NCBI GenBank assembly: GCA_905215045.1
Contig: CAJMOO010000085.1
Coordinates: 1 to 7,429 of the forward strand
Source: an uncultured bacterium
GTDB lineage: Bacteria > Bacillota_A > Clostridia > Lachnospirales > Lachnospiraceae
DNA: 7,429 bases
Direction of reading: 5' to 3'
Of this stretch, positions 1 to 5,843 are shown piece by piece (position 1 is the stretch's first letter; each line of letters starts with the position of its first letter). The position numbers and the translations under genes were made by a program. Below the pieces are notes generated by a model. That model was not told the origin of the DNA. It saw only the letters and a program-made list of their open reading frames with translations, and searched no databases.

Positions 1-557
1 TTTTCTTCGATGAAGAAAAGTACTGCCTGCTTTACTATAATGAGATAAGACGATTAGGTTTTCATGAACAAGACGAAGTCGGACAGGAAGAATTTGACGA
101 ATTGAACAAGTTATTGCTTCACCGGGCGAAGTTAAAGGCTATGTCCTTGTTAAAGTATCAGGATCGTACAAGAAAAGAATTAAAAGATCGTCTTATGAGG
201 GCAGAATTTCCGGAATTTATCACAGAAGGTGCGATTGCATATGTAGAATCATTTGGCTATATCAATGATGAAGAATATGTACGCCGTTATATGGAGTATA
301 AGGCAGGGACTAAGAGCAGGATTCAGATCAAGATGGATCTTAGGAAGAAGGGAATTGGCACAGAGATTTTAGAACGAATCTTTGATGAGTATGAATACGA
401 AGAAGATGATATCTTAGAAGAACAGGTACAGAAAAGAATTCGTCAAAAAGGGCCAGTGACCAAAGATAATTTTCAGAAATATTATGGATATTTTGCGAGA
501 AAAGGGTTTAACAGCACGAAGATATTAGACTTATTACGGAAATATTGTGAAGATTAA
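1..557 (+). CDS. recX: RecX family regulatory protein, 5'-truncated by window edge
   Basis: RecX binds RecA and its filaments and modulates recombination and the SOS response in the cytoplasm. The frame is open from base 3 to the TAA at 555-557, giving 184 visible residues. The first visible residues include LLYYNEIRRLGF, which fits the segment before the RecX core, and are followed by the hallmark HRAKLKAMSLLKYQDRTRKE with RKELKDRL. Two more helical repeats follow, around GYINDEEYVRRY and the C-terminal KGFNSTKILDLLRKY. The protein is small, all-helical and highly charged, as is usual for RecX. A TTG codon at 102 could be read as a start, but it lies inside conserved sequence with no ribosome binding site, so the true start is left of the window. 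Probably only the first few dozen residues are missing, judged from family length. No clear terminator follows the stop. The RecX assignment is strong; whether recA is adjacent cannot be seen. Confidence 0.9.
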   Translation, partial: FFDEEKYCLLYYNEIRRLGFHEQDEVGQEEFDELNKLLLHRAKLKAMSLLKYQDRTRKELKDRLMRAEFPEFITEGAIAYVESFGYINDEEYVRRYMEYKAGTKSRIQIKMDLRKKGIGTEILERIFDEYEYEEDDILEEQVQKRIRQKGPVTKDNFQKYYGYFARKGFNSTKILDLLRKYCED

Positions 558-606
558 ATAAAATAGAGTAGAAATCTTAAAAAAATATAAAGAATTCACC
601 ATTTTG

Positions 607-635
607 TTGCACATTGACAGACAAGGATATATAAT
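607..635 (+). promoter_or_regulatory. Likely sigma-A promoter of the phospholipase C-family gene
   Basis: A perfect TATAAT at 630-635 is preceded, with a 17-base spacer, by TTGCAC at 607-612, which keeps the TTG of the -35 consensus. A perfect TTGACA also sits at 614-619, but only 10 bases from the -10, too close to act as its -35 element. Transcription would begin around 642, giving a leader of about 86 bases before the ATG at 728. The call rests on motif match and position only. Confidence 0.6.
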
Positions 636-680
636 CTGAATCAAAGGGTGTAACAAAACTGTTAATGACGATATCTGACA

Positions 681-706
681 GGGAAGATAAGTTCGGATAT
701 TGTCCC
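681..706 (+). other. Weak hairpin in the 5' leader, just before the ribosome binding site
   Basis: GGGA (681-684) pairs with TCCC (703-706). After one A-G mismatch, GATA (686-689) pairs with TATT (698-701) through one G-U pair, leaving an 8-base loop. It ends 5 bases before the AAGGAG at 712-717. It is short and AT-rich inside, so it may be chance. No riboswitch class is recognised. Confidence 0.25.
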
Positions 707-727
707 TATATAAGGAGTATCATTTAT

Positions 728-1321
728 ATGAGAAAGAAATCACATATTTCACTTGCAGGACAGATCATGGATTCTATGGAGCTTGATAATGTATTTGATT
801 ACAGATTGCCATTTTATGTAGGAAGCATCTGGCCAGACTGCAGACCATCTTTTGTGACGACACCTCATAAGTTTGATATTACATTTGATGATATTGAACA
901 TAAGATTTCGAAATTTATTGCCAATTACGATAAAGAACAGGGAATGAATATGAGACGCTGTGCACGTCTTGGAGTGATCATTCATTATATTGCGGACTAT
1001 TTTACATTTCCACATAACAACCATTATCCAGGGAATGTAAAAGATCACTGCTATTATGAGCGTGATTTAAAATATGGAATGAAAGCTTTTCTTAAGACAG
1101 AAGAAGCTTTAAAGATTAAAGAACAAGTTGTAGCGTATGATTCCGTAGAAGAATTGACATCTTATATCCGAAGCATTCATAATTCATATATGAAACTTGC
1201 ACATACAGTGGAAGAAGATATTAGATATATCGTACATGCTTGTACGACAGTTGTAAAAAGTATATTAAATATGGTAAGTTATGCGTTTAGTACAAGCGTA
1301 GCCAATATTCAGTATGTATAA
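728..1321 (+). CDS. Zinc-dependent phospholipase C family protein, no signal peptide
   Basis: This 197-residue protein resembles the zinc-dependent phospholipase C family (Pfam PF00882 type), whose known members hydrolyse phospholipids with a three-metal centre. Candidate ligands appear in family order: H6; D37 in SIWPDC; H47 in TTPHKF; then H86-x3-D90, H96 and H107-x3-E111. The H-x3-D-x5-H spacing equals that of the Bacillus cereus enzyme (H118, D122, H128), and H-x3-E matches its H142/E146. The protein lacks a secretion signal, the mature N-terminal Trp ligand and any C-terminal lipid-binding domain, so it is probably cytoplasmic and its substrate is unknown. The start is ATG 728, with AAGGAG at 712-717 ten bases upstream. 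An in-frame ATG at 665 lacks a good ribosome binding site and adds 21 non-family residues. It has its own promoter and terminator, so it appears monocistronic. Family assignment is good; catalytic activity is inferred. Confidence 0.8.
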   Translation: MRKKSHISLAGQIMDSMELDNVFDYRLPFYVGSIWPDCRPSFVTTPHKFDITFDDIEHKISKFIANYDKEQGMNMRRCARLGVIIHYIADYFTFPHNNHYPGNVKDHCYYERDLKYGMKAFLKTEEALKIKEQVVAYDSVEELTSYIRSIHNSYMKLAHTVEEDIRYIVHACTTVVKSILNMVSYAFSTSVANIQYV

Positions 1322-1341
1322 TTTTTGGTCAGAGTAAGAAT

Positions 1342-1384
1342 AAGGAGCAGAAGCAGGAATTGTGCCTGTTTTTGTTCCTTTTTT
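1342..1384 (+). terminator. Strong intrinsic terminator after the phospholipase C-family gene
   Basis: A 16-base arm (1342-1357) pairs over its whole length with 1365-1380, with only three G-U wobbles and a 7-base loop (AATTGTG). The 3' side runs directly into T residues at 1379-1384. It starts 20 bases after the TAA and separates this gene from the two-component operon. Confidence 0.88.
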
Positions 1385-1414
1385 CATTTATGAAAATTTT
1401 ACATAAGAGATGAA

Positions 1415-1436
1415 TTGATGCAAATTTGATGCATAA
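1415..1436 (+). promoter_or_regulatory. Tandem 11-bp repeat, candidate PhoB/OmpR-type binding site
   Basis: Two identical 7-mers, TTGATGC, lie at 1415-1421 and 1426-1432, each followed by an AT-rich 4-mer (AAAT, ATAA), so the period is exactly 11 bases. Tandem half-sites at 11-base period with AT-rich gaps are the classic arrangement of Pho boxes and other OmpR-family sites. A possible -10 (TAAGAT, 1443-1448) lies 6 bases downstream, and no good -35 lies 17 bases before it, which would suit an activator-dependent promoter. It is about 80 bases upstream of an OmpR-family regulator, so autoregulation is plausible. The repeat is observed; binding is inferred. Confidence 0.5.
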
Positions 1437-1515
1437 AAGTGTTAAGATAAAAAACGGTTTTGGGCAGCAAAGATAGAAAACAATAAGGAAATATAACAAT
1501 AAGGAGAGAGTAAAT

Positions 1516-2175
1516 ATGGTAAACATCATGATCGTTGAAGATGAAAAACCAATTTCAAATCTGATCGCATTAAGTTTAAAAAAGGTCGGTTATCATTGCG
1601 AATGTGCATATGATGGACTTTCTGCGATCGATATGATTGAAAAGAAATATCCAGATTTGATCTTACTTGATATTATGCTGCCCGGAGCTGATGGATTTGA
1701 AATTTTAGAATATGTAAAACCATTAGATATACCAGTGATCTTTCTCACAGCGAAAGGAGAATTGTCTGATAAAGTAAATGGATTAAGACTTGGTGCAGAA
1801 GATTATATTGTAAAACCATTTGAGATTATGGAGTTATTAGCAAGAATTGAAGTTGTATTAAGACGATATAAAAAGCTAGATCGCATGATTCGAATTTTAG
1901 GATTGGAAATCGATACAGATTCAAGAACTGTATTAAAAGATGGTGTTTATATTAATCTGACAAAAAAGGAATATGATATTTTGCTGTTATTTGCAAGAAA
2001 TCCAGGAAGTGTTTTGTTTAGAGAAATGATTTATGATCGTGTATGGGGTGGAGATTATGTCCCTGGAAGCAGAACCGTTGATCTTCATGTACAGAGAGTG
2101 CGTAAAAAAGTTGGATGGGAAAACTATTTGATATCTGTTCCAAAGATGGGATATCGTCTGGAGGTAGCAAAGTGA
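1516..2175 (+). CDS. OmpR/PhoB-family response regulator
   Basis: This 219-residue cytoplasmic regulator is phosphorylated by a sensor kinase and then binds DNA. The receiver domain (about 1-115) has the acidic pocket E8/D9, the phospho-acceptor D52 in LLDIMLPGADGFE, T78 in FLTAK and K100 in YIVKPF. The C-terminal winged-helix domain (about 125-217) has LTKKEYDILLLFARNPG, the recognition region around SRTVDLHVQRVRKKVG, and the closing MGYRLE. Domains and length are standard. The ATG at 1516 is preceded by AAGGAG at 1501-1506, nine bases away. The stop TGA overlaps the GTG of the histidine kinase, so the two are co-translated partners. The tandem TTGATGC repeat upstream suggests that it controls its own operon. 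The stimulus and wider regulon cannot be read from the sequence, and no orthologue name can be assigned safely. Confidence 0.95.
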   Translation: MVNIMIVEDEKPISNLIALSLKKVGYHCECAYDGLSAIDMIEKKYPDLILLDIMLPGADGFEILEYVKPLDIPVIFLTAKGELSDKVNGLRLGAEDYIVKPFEIMELLARIEVVLRRYKKLDRMIRILGLEIDTDSRTVLKDGVYINLTKKEYDILLLFARNPGSVLFREMIYDRVWGGDYVPGSRTVDLHVQRVRKKVGWENYLISVPKMGYRLEVAK

Positions 2176-3599
2176 AATTTCGTTGGAAATTAATGATCGT
2201 GACAATGCTGATCGTATCATTTTCTTTTGGATTTGGAGGAATGCTTTTAATTCAGTATTCTTATGAAGCTTCCATAAAACAGGAAAAGAAATCAGCAAGA
2301 GATTCTTATGAGATGATCTTAAGAATGTTAAAAGAAATTGATGAGATGGATGATACTTATCAAAACCAGACGTTTGTAAGTGTTTTGAAACGATTAAACA
2401 GACAAAGATTGTTAAGAGACAGCTCTGTTCGTTTGTTAAAAGAAGAAGATGGTGTAGTACAGTGGAAACAGCCACTTTATTATAATCGGAAAAATGACAA
2501 TTTTAGAAACAGTAGTGGATTTTCGAGCAAACAAGGGAGGGCTGTGATATTTAAAAATAAAAATAAAGTTTTTTATCAGATTACAAGCAAGATCACTTAT
2601 GGAAAAGAAACGATGGTGTTTCAAGGCTCCTATGATATTTCTGAAGTTTATGAAACAAGGCATCAGCAACTCATAAGTTTTCGTAAGATTTTCATGGTAG
2701 TTATAGGAATGGAGATTATCTTATCATATTTTCTTGCATCAATTCTTACAAGGCCATTGCAAAAATTATCACAAGTTTCAAAACAGATTGCAGATGGTGA
2801 TTATTCGGTCAGGGTATTAGTAAATACAAAAGATGAAATTGGAGAACTTTCAATTAATTTTAACTATATGACAGAGCAATTGGTAGAAAAATTGATGAAA
2901 TTAGATCAACTATTAAAAAATCAGGAAGAATTTATGGGAAGTCTTGCCCATGAGATGAAAACACCGCTTACGTCGATTATTGGCTATGCAGATTTGATGC
3001 GAATTGAAAATCTTTCAGAAGAGGAACAAAAGGAAGCATGTGGGTATATTTATTCGGAAGGAAAGCGTCTTCAAAATTTATCATTAAAATTAATGAATCT
3101 TCTTGTTTTAAAAAATCAAGAGTTTCAAATGAAGAAACAAAATCTTGTGCCAATGATTCATGAGGTGATATCTTCTATGCAGTATCGGCTGCAAGAACAG
3201 AAAATTTTAGTGAATTTAAATCTTAAGCCAACGATTTGTGAAGTGGAAGCAGATCTTTTAAAATCATTGATTTTAAATTTAGTCGATAATTCCTTAAAAT
3301 CCATGAATGTGGGAGGTATTTTGACAATTGAGTGTTGCCCAGCGCAGGAAGGGGCAAAGATCTATGTTTCAGATACAGGTTGCGGAATGCCAAAAGGAGA
3401 ACTTGATAAAATTACAGAGGCATTTTATCGGGTTGACAAATCAAGATCAAGAAAACAAGGAGGAGTAGGCTTAGGGTTGGCTCTATGTAAAGAAATAGTG
3501 AGAATTCATAAAGGTGATATGGAATTTATCAGTCAGGAAGAAAAGGGAACAACTGCGATCATAACCATTGGAGGAGGACATTATGAGAAGACAGATTAG
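2172..3599 (+). CDS. Membrane sensor histidine kinase
   Basis: This 475-residue kinase autophosphorylates on histidine and passes the phosphate to the regulator upstream. Order: TM1 (about 7-28); extracytoplasmic sensor region (about 29-168) with no recognised fold; TM2 (about 172-192); HAMP (about 193-245, RPLQKLSQVSKQIADGDYSV); dimerisation/phospho-acceptor domain with H260 in SLAHEMKTPLTSIIGY; then the ATPase domain with N box LILNLVDNSLK (N369, N373), G1 DTGCGMP (401-407), F box AFYRVDKSRS (417-426) and G2 GGVGLGLA (430-437). All catalytic motifs are intact, so it should be active. The start is GTG 2172, with GGAGG at 2160-2164 seven bases upstream and a 4-base overlap (GTGA) with the regulator stop. 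The longer frame from ATG 2115 lies inside the regulator and adds non-family residues. Its 3' end overlaps the next gene by 17 bases. The signal sensed is unknown. Confidence 0.95.
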   Translation: MKFRWKLMIVTMLIVSFSFGFGGMLLIQYSYEASIKQEKKSARDSYEMILRMLKEIDEMDDTYQNQTFVSVLKRLNRQRLLRDSSVRLLKEEDGVVQWKQPLYYNRKNDNFRNSSGFSSKQGRAVIFKNKNKVFYQITSKITYGKETMVFQGSYDISEVYETRHQQLISFRKIFMVVIGMEIILSYFLASILTRPLQKLSQVSKQIADGDYSVRVLVNTKDEIGELSINFNYMTEQLVEKLMKLDQLLKNQEEFMGSLAHEMKTPLTSIIGYADLMRIENLSEEEQKEACGYIYSEGKRLQNLSLKLMNLLVLKNQEFQMKKQNLVPMIHEVISSMQYRLQEQKILVNLNLKPTICEVEADLLKSLILNLVDNSLKSMNVGGILTIECCPAQEGAKIYVSDTGCGMPKGELDKITEAFYRVDKSRSRKQGGVGLGLALCKEIVRIHKGDMEFISQEEKGTTAIITIGGGHYEKTD

Positions 3600-4407
3600 A
3601 AATGTTCTTTTAGTTATAACAGCATTTTTGTTGACGATTCTTTTTTGCTTTTTTCCCAATATTCAGTCCAGATTGACAGACTGGAAAACTTTTGGAAAAA
3701 GTGAGAATTTATCTTTAAATCCGGTGGAAATTTCAGTGGAATCTACACAAACAACATTGGAAAAATTAAAAATTATCAATAATCATATTTTGAGTGTGTC
3801 AGTAAGACCATCATCAAGAACAGTGGATGGAAGAGATGTAGAAAAAACAGCTAGAAAGCAGATCAATCAATTGTTTGAGAAAATGAAGATTTCTTATCGG
3901 GTGAATTCTGACTGGAAAGTTACATATAAAAAATTATATACATACATTACAAAACAAAATAATACTACAACAACAGATACGGAAACTTCTGTGTCAAATG
4001 TTAAAAATCTTTTAGTTTGGTATGTGACATTAGTGCCGGATGCAGCACAGGAAGATGAATCTGTTAATATGATCATGGATGCGTATACAGATCAGATTCT
4101 TGCAATCGATGTGTATTCGTATGAGTATACGCAAAACTGGAAAGATATTGCGAAACATATCGAAGATATACCGTCAGGTTTTTTGTCATATTTGAATCTA
4201 AAACAATCAGAATTTGGGCTTAAGAAGAATCTGCTTGGAAATGCAAGTGTATTACAGCAATATGAAAAAGCTAAATCAGCAAAGAATCCATATACAAAGA
4301 TTTCAGGAAGTGGAGGAGTTTACGCAATACAAAATAAAAATCAGACATATATTCCAGTGGAATGGAGCGGATATGGATTTATGATCAATAATGTGTACAA
4401 TAACTGA
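3583..4407 (+). CDS. Membrane-anchored extracytoplasmic protein of unknown function, third gene of the two-component operon
   Basis: I do not recognise a family. The 274-residue product has a basic N-terminus (MRRQIRN) and one hydrophobic segment (about 8-25). C22 is not in a lipobox context, so this is probably an uncleaved anchor or a signal peptide, with the rest outside the membrane. A Thr/Asn-rich stretch lies at about 124-136. Residues 143-176 (LLVWYVTLVP, then MDAYTDQILAID) look like the beta-hairpin of PepSY-like or YycI-like domains, but this is only resemblance. The C-terminus is rich in Tyr, Asn and Gly. The start is ATG 3583, with GGAGGAGG at 3570-3577 inside the kinase gene. A TTG at 3568 in the same frame overlaps that ribosome binding site and is rejected. 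The 17-base overlap with the kinase implies coupled expression, so an accessory role in sensing or a regulated target is plausible. The stop is TGA 4405-4407, and no terminator hairpin is evident after it. Confidence 0.75.
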   Translation: MRRQIRNVLLVITAFLLTILFCFFPNIQSRLTDWKTFGKSENLSLNPVEISVESTQTTLEKLKIINNHILSVSVRPSSRTVDGRDVEKTARKQINQLFEKMKISYRVNSDWKVTYKKLYTYITKQNNTTTTDTETSVSNVKNLLVWYVTLVPDAAQEDESVNMIMDAYTDQILAIDVYSYEYTQNWKDIAKHIEDIPSGFLSYLNLKQSEFGLKKNLLGNASVLQQYEKAKSAKNPYTKISGSGGVYAIQNKNQTYIPVEWSGYGFMINNVYNN

Positions 4408-4430
4408 TGCAAAAATGATACGATTTTCTC

Positions 4431-4459
4431 TTGTATTTTGAAAGCTTTCTCTCTATAAT
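4431..4459 (+). promoter_or_regulatory. Likely sigma-A promoter of the rhodanese-TtcA gene
   Basis: A perfect TATAAT at 4454-4459 is preceded at 17 bases by TTGTAT (4431-4436). A second TTGAAA lies at 4438-4443, 10 bases from the -10. The spacer holds a perfect 10-base palindrome, GAAAGCTTTC (4440-4449). Transcription would start near 4466, giving a leader of about 45 bases. With no terminator seen after 4407, some read-through from the two-component operon is also possible. Confidence 0.55.
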
Positions 4460-4511
4460 AAGTGATTGGAACCCTACAAATATAGTAGGATACGATAGAA
4501 AGGTTGAAAGC

Positions 4512-5726
4512 ATGAGTAATATTAATATTTCATATAAAGAATTAAAACAGTTACAAGAAGGAAGCTATCAGCTTCTTGATATGAGAGATGAATCAAACAC
4601 ATCTTATGGAATGATTCCAGGAGCTGTTGTGGCAGCAGATGAAGAGGAGCTTGGAAAACAGGCAAAGGAATACATTGATCAGGGCAAGAAAGTTATTTTA
4701 TATTGCACTAAGGGAATCTTTAGCAAAGAGGCAGCAGAGAAATTAGCACAAGAAGGTATTGATGTTCTTAGTTTAGAAGGCGGATACACAGGATGGCTGT
4801 TATCCCTGATGAAAGAAGAACAGGAAAACGACCAGAAAACAGAGCAGAATAACAAAGAAGCCGAAGGAAAAGGCAAGAAAAAAGAACTGACAAGAACACA
4901 GGAGATCGAAAAGAGCATCCGCAAGAAGTTCCACAAACAGTTATTCTCCAAGTTTGTAAAAGCAATCAAGACATATGATCTGGTACAGGAGAATGATAAG
5001 ATTGCAATCTGTATTTCTGGTGGAAAAGATTCCATGTTGATGGCAAAATTATTTCAGGAATTAAAACGCCATAACAAATTTCATTTTGATCTGGTATTTT
5101 TGGTAATGGACCCTGGATACAATGAGATGAACCGACAGATCATTGAGAATAATGCCAAATTACTAGATATTCCGATCACAGTCTTTGAATCTGACATCTT
5201 TGATGCAGTTTATGAGATTGAGAAATCCCCATGTTATCTGTGTGCAAGAATGCGCCGCGGATATTTATACAGTAAGGCAAAAGAACTTGGATGCAATAAG
5301 ATCGCACTGGGACATCACTATGACGATGTCATCGAGACGATCCTTATGGGAATGCTTTATGGGGCACAGGTTCAGACAATGATGCCAAAACTTCACAGCA
5401 CAAACTTTGAAGGAATGGAGCTGATCCGTCCGATGTATCTGATTCGCGAGGACGATATTAAGCATTGGAGAGATTACAATGGATTACATTTTATCCAATG
5501 TGCATGTAAATTTACAGATACTTGCACCACATGCAATCCAGATGGCGTAGCCAAGTCTAAGAGAATGGAGACAAAACAGTTGATCGCGAAGATGAAAGAG
5601 ATCAATCCATATGTAGAATCTAATATTTTCAAGAGTGTGGAGAATGTAAACTTAAAGACGATCATTGCCTATAAGAAAGATGGAGTGAAACATTCTTTCT
5701 TAGATACTTATGATCAGGAAAATTAA
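4512..5726 (+). CDS. Rhodanese domain fused to TtcA-like PP-loop tRNA thiolation enzyme
   Basis: This 404-residue cytoplasmic protein has two parts. Residues about 3-100 form a rhodanese domain: LLDMRDE (21-27), IPGA (35-38), the active-site loop with C65 in YCTKGIFS, and LEGGYTGW (88-95). Such domains carry persulfide sulfur. A charged, low-complexity linker (about 101-130) joins a PP-loop ATPase of the TtcA family, which adenylates and thiolates C32 of some tRNAs: SGGKDS (169-174), PCYLCARMRRG with C241/C244, GHHYDDVIET (267-276), QTMMPKL (288-294), IRPMYLIRE (305-313). In TtcA the Cys-x2-Cys plus one later Cys bind a 4Fe-4S cluster. Here the later cysteines are C330, C332, C338 and C341. 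ATG 4512 follows GAAAGG (4498-4503). The frame is open back to a TTG at 4431, but that codon is the promoter -35. The fusion suggests direct sulfur delivery; exact tRNA target inferred only. Confidence 0.88.
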   Translation: MSNINISYKELKQLQEGSYQLLDMRDESNTSYGMIPGAVVAADEEELGKQAKEYIDQGKKVILYCTKGIFSKEAAEKLAQEGIDVLSLEGGYTGWLLSLMKEEQENDQKTEQNNKEAEGKGKKKELTRTQEIEKSIRKKFHKQLFSKFVKAIKTYDLVQENDKIAICISGGKDSMLMAKLFQELKRHNKFHFDLVFLVMDPGYNEMNRQIIENNAKLLDIPITVFESDIFDAVYEIEKSPCYLCARMRRGYLYSKAKELGCNKIALGHHYDDVIETILMGMLYGAQVQTMMPKLHSTNFEGMELIRPMYLIREDDIKHWRDYNGLHFIQCACKFTDTCTTCNPDGVAKSKRMETKQLIAKMKEINPYVESNIFKSVENVNLKTIIAYKKDGVKHSFLDTYDQEN

Positions 5727-5740
5727 ATAAGAATACAAAT

Positions 5741-5779
5741 AAAAACACAGAGGTTTTATCGCAGGCCTCTGTGTTTTTT
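5741..5779 (+). terminator. Intrinsic terminator of the rhodanese-TtcA gene
   Basis: A perfect 13-bp stem (5741-5753 with 5766-5778) has a 12-base loop and ends in a run of six T (5774-5779), 14 bases after the TAA. The A-run at the 5' side means that it could also act weakly on the opposite strand. Confidence 0.92.
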
Positions 5780-5781
5780 CT

Positions 5782-5818
5782 AAAAAAGAAGAGAATCCTA
5801 AATTGCAGGATTCTCTTT
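5782..5818 (-). terminator. Intrinsic terminator of the convergent ABC-F gene
   Basis: AAGAGAATCCT (5789-5799) pairs perfectly with AGGATTCTCTT (5807-5817) across a 7-base loop, with a further G-U pair at 5788/5818. The A-run at 5782-5787 reads as a U-tract on the minus strand, so the hairpin is oriented for transcripts coming from the right. It lies 26 bases beyond the ABC-F stop. Confidence 0.87.
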
Positions 5819-5843
5819 CAAAATAAATTTCAGAATAATGAAA

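Noticed and set aside
102..104. TTG as start of RecX
   Set aside because: The frame is open from base 3 with RecX-like residues before it, and there is no ribosome binding site. The gene is simply cut by the window edge.
614..635. Perfect TTGACA paired with the perfect TATAAT
   Set aside because: The gap is only 10 bases, too short for sigma-A. TTGCAC at 607 gives a 17-base spacer instead.
665..727. Upstream ATG as start of the phospholipase C-family protein
   Set aside because: It adds 21 residues with no family resemblance and has no properly spaced Shine-Dalgarno, whereas ATG 728 has AAGGAG ten bases upstream.
2115..2171. Upstream ATG as start of the histidine kinase
   Set aside because: It lies deep inside the regulator gene. 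GTG 2172 has a strong GGAGG and gives the normal short cytoplasmic lead before TM1.
4473..4489. Hairpin CCTAC-N7-GTAGG as a terminator or riboswitch
   Set aside because: The stem is only 5 bp and no T-run follows. It is too weak to call.
4431..4511. N-terminal extension of the rhodanese-TtcA protein from a TTG
   Set aside because: This stretch carries the predicted promoter and leader. ATG 4512 has a ribosome binding site and begins a typical rhodanese domain.
4679..5035. Antisense open frames over the rhodanese-TtcA gene and similar shadow frames elsewhere
   Set aside because: They lack ribosome binding sites and recognisable protein features, and overlap strongly supported genes on the other strand.
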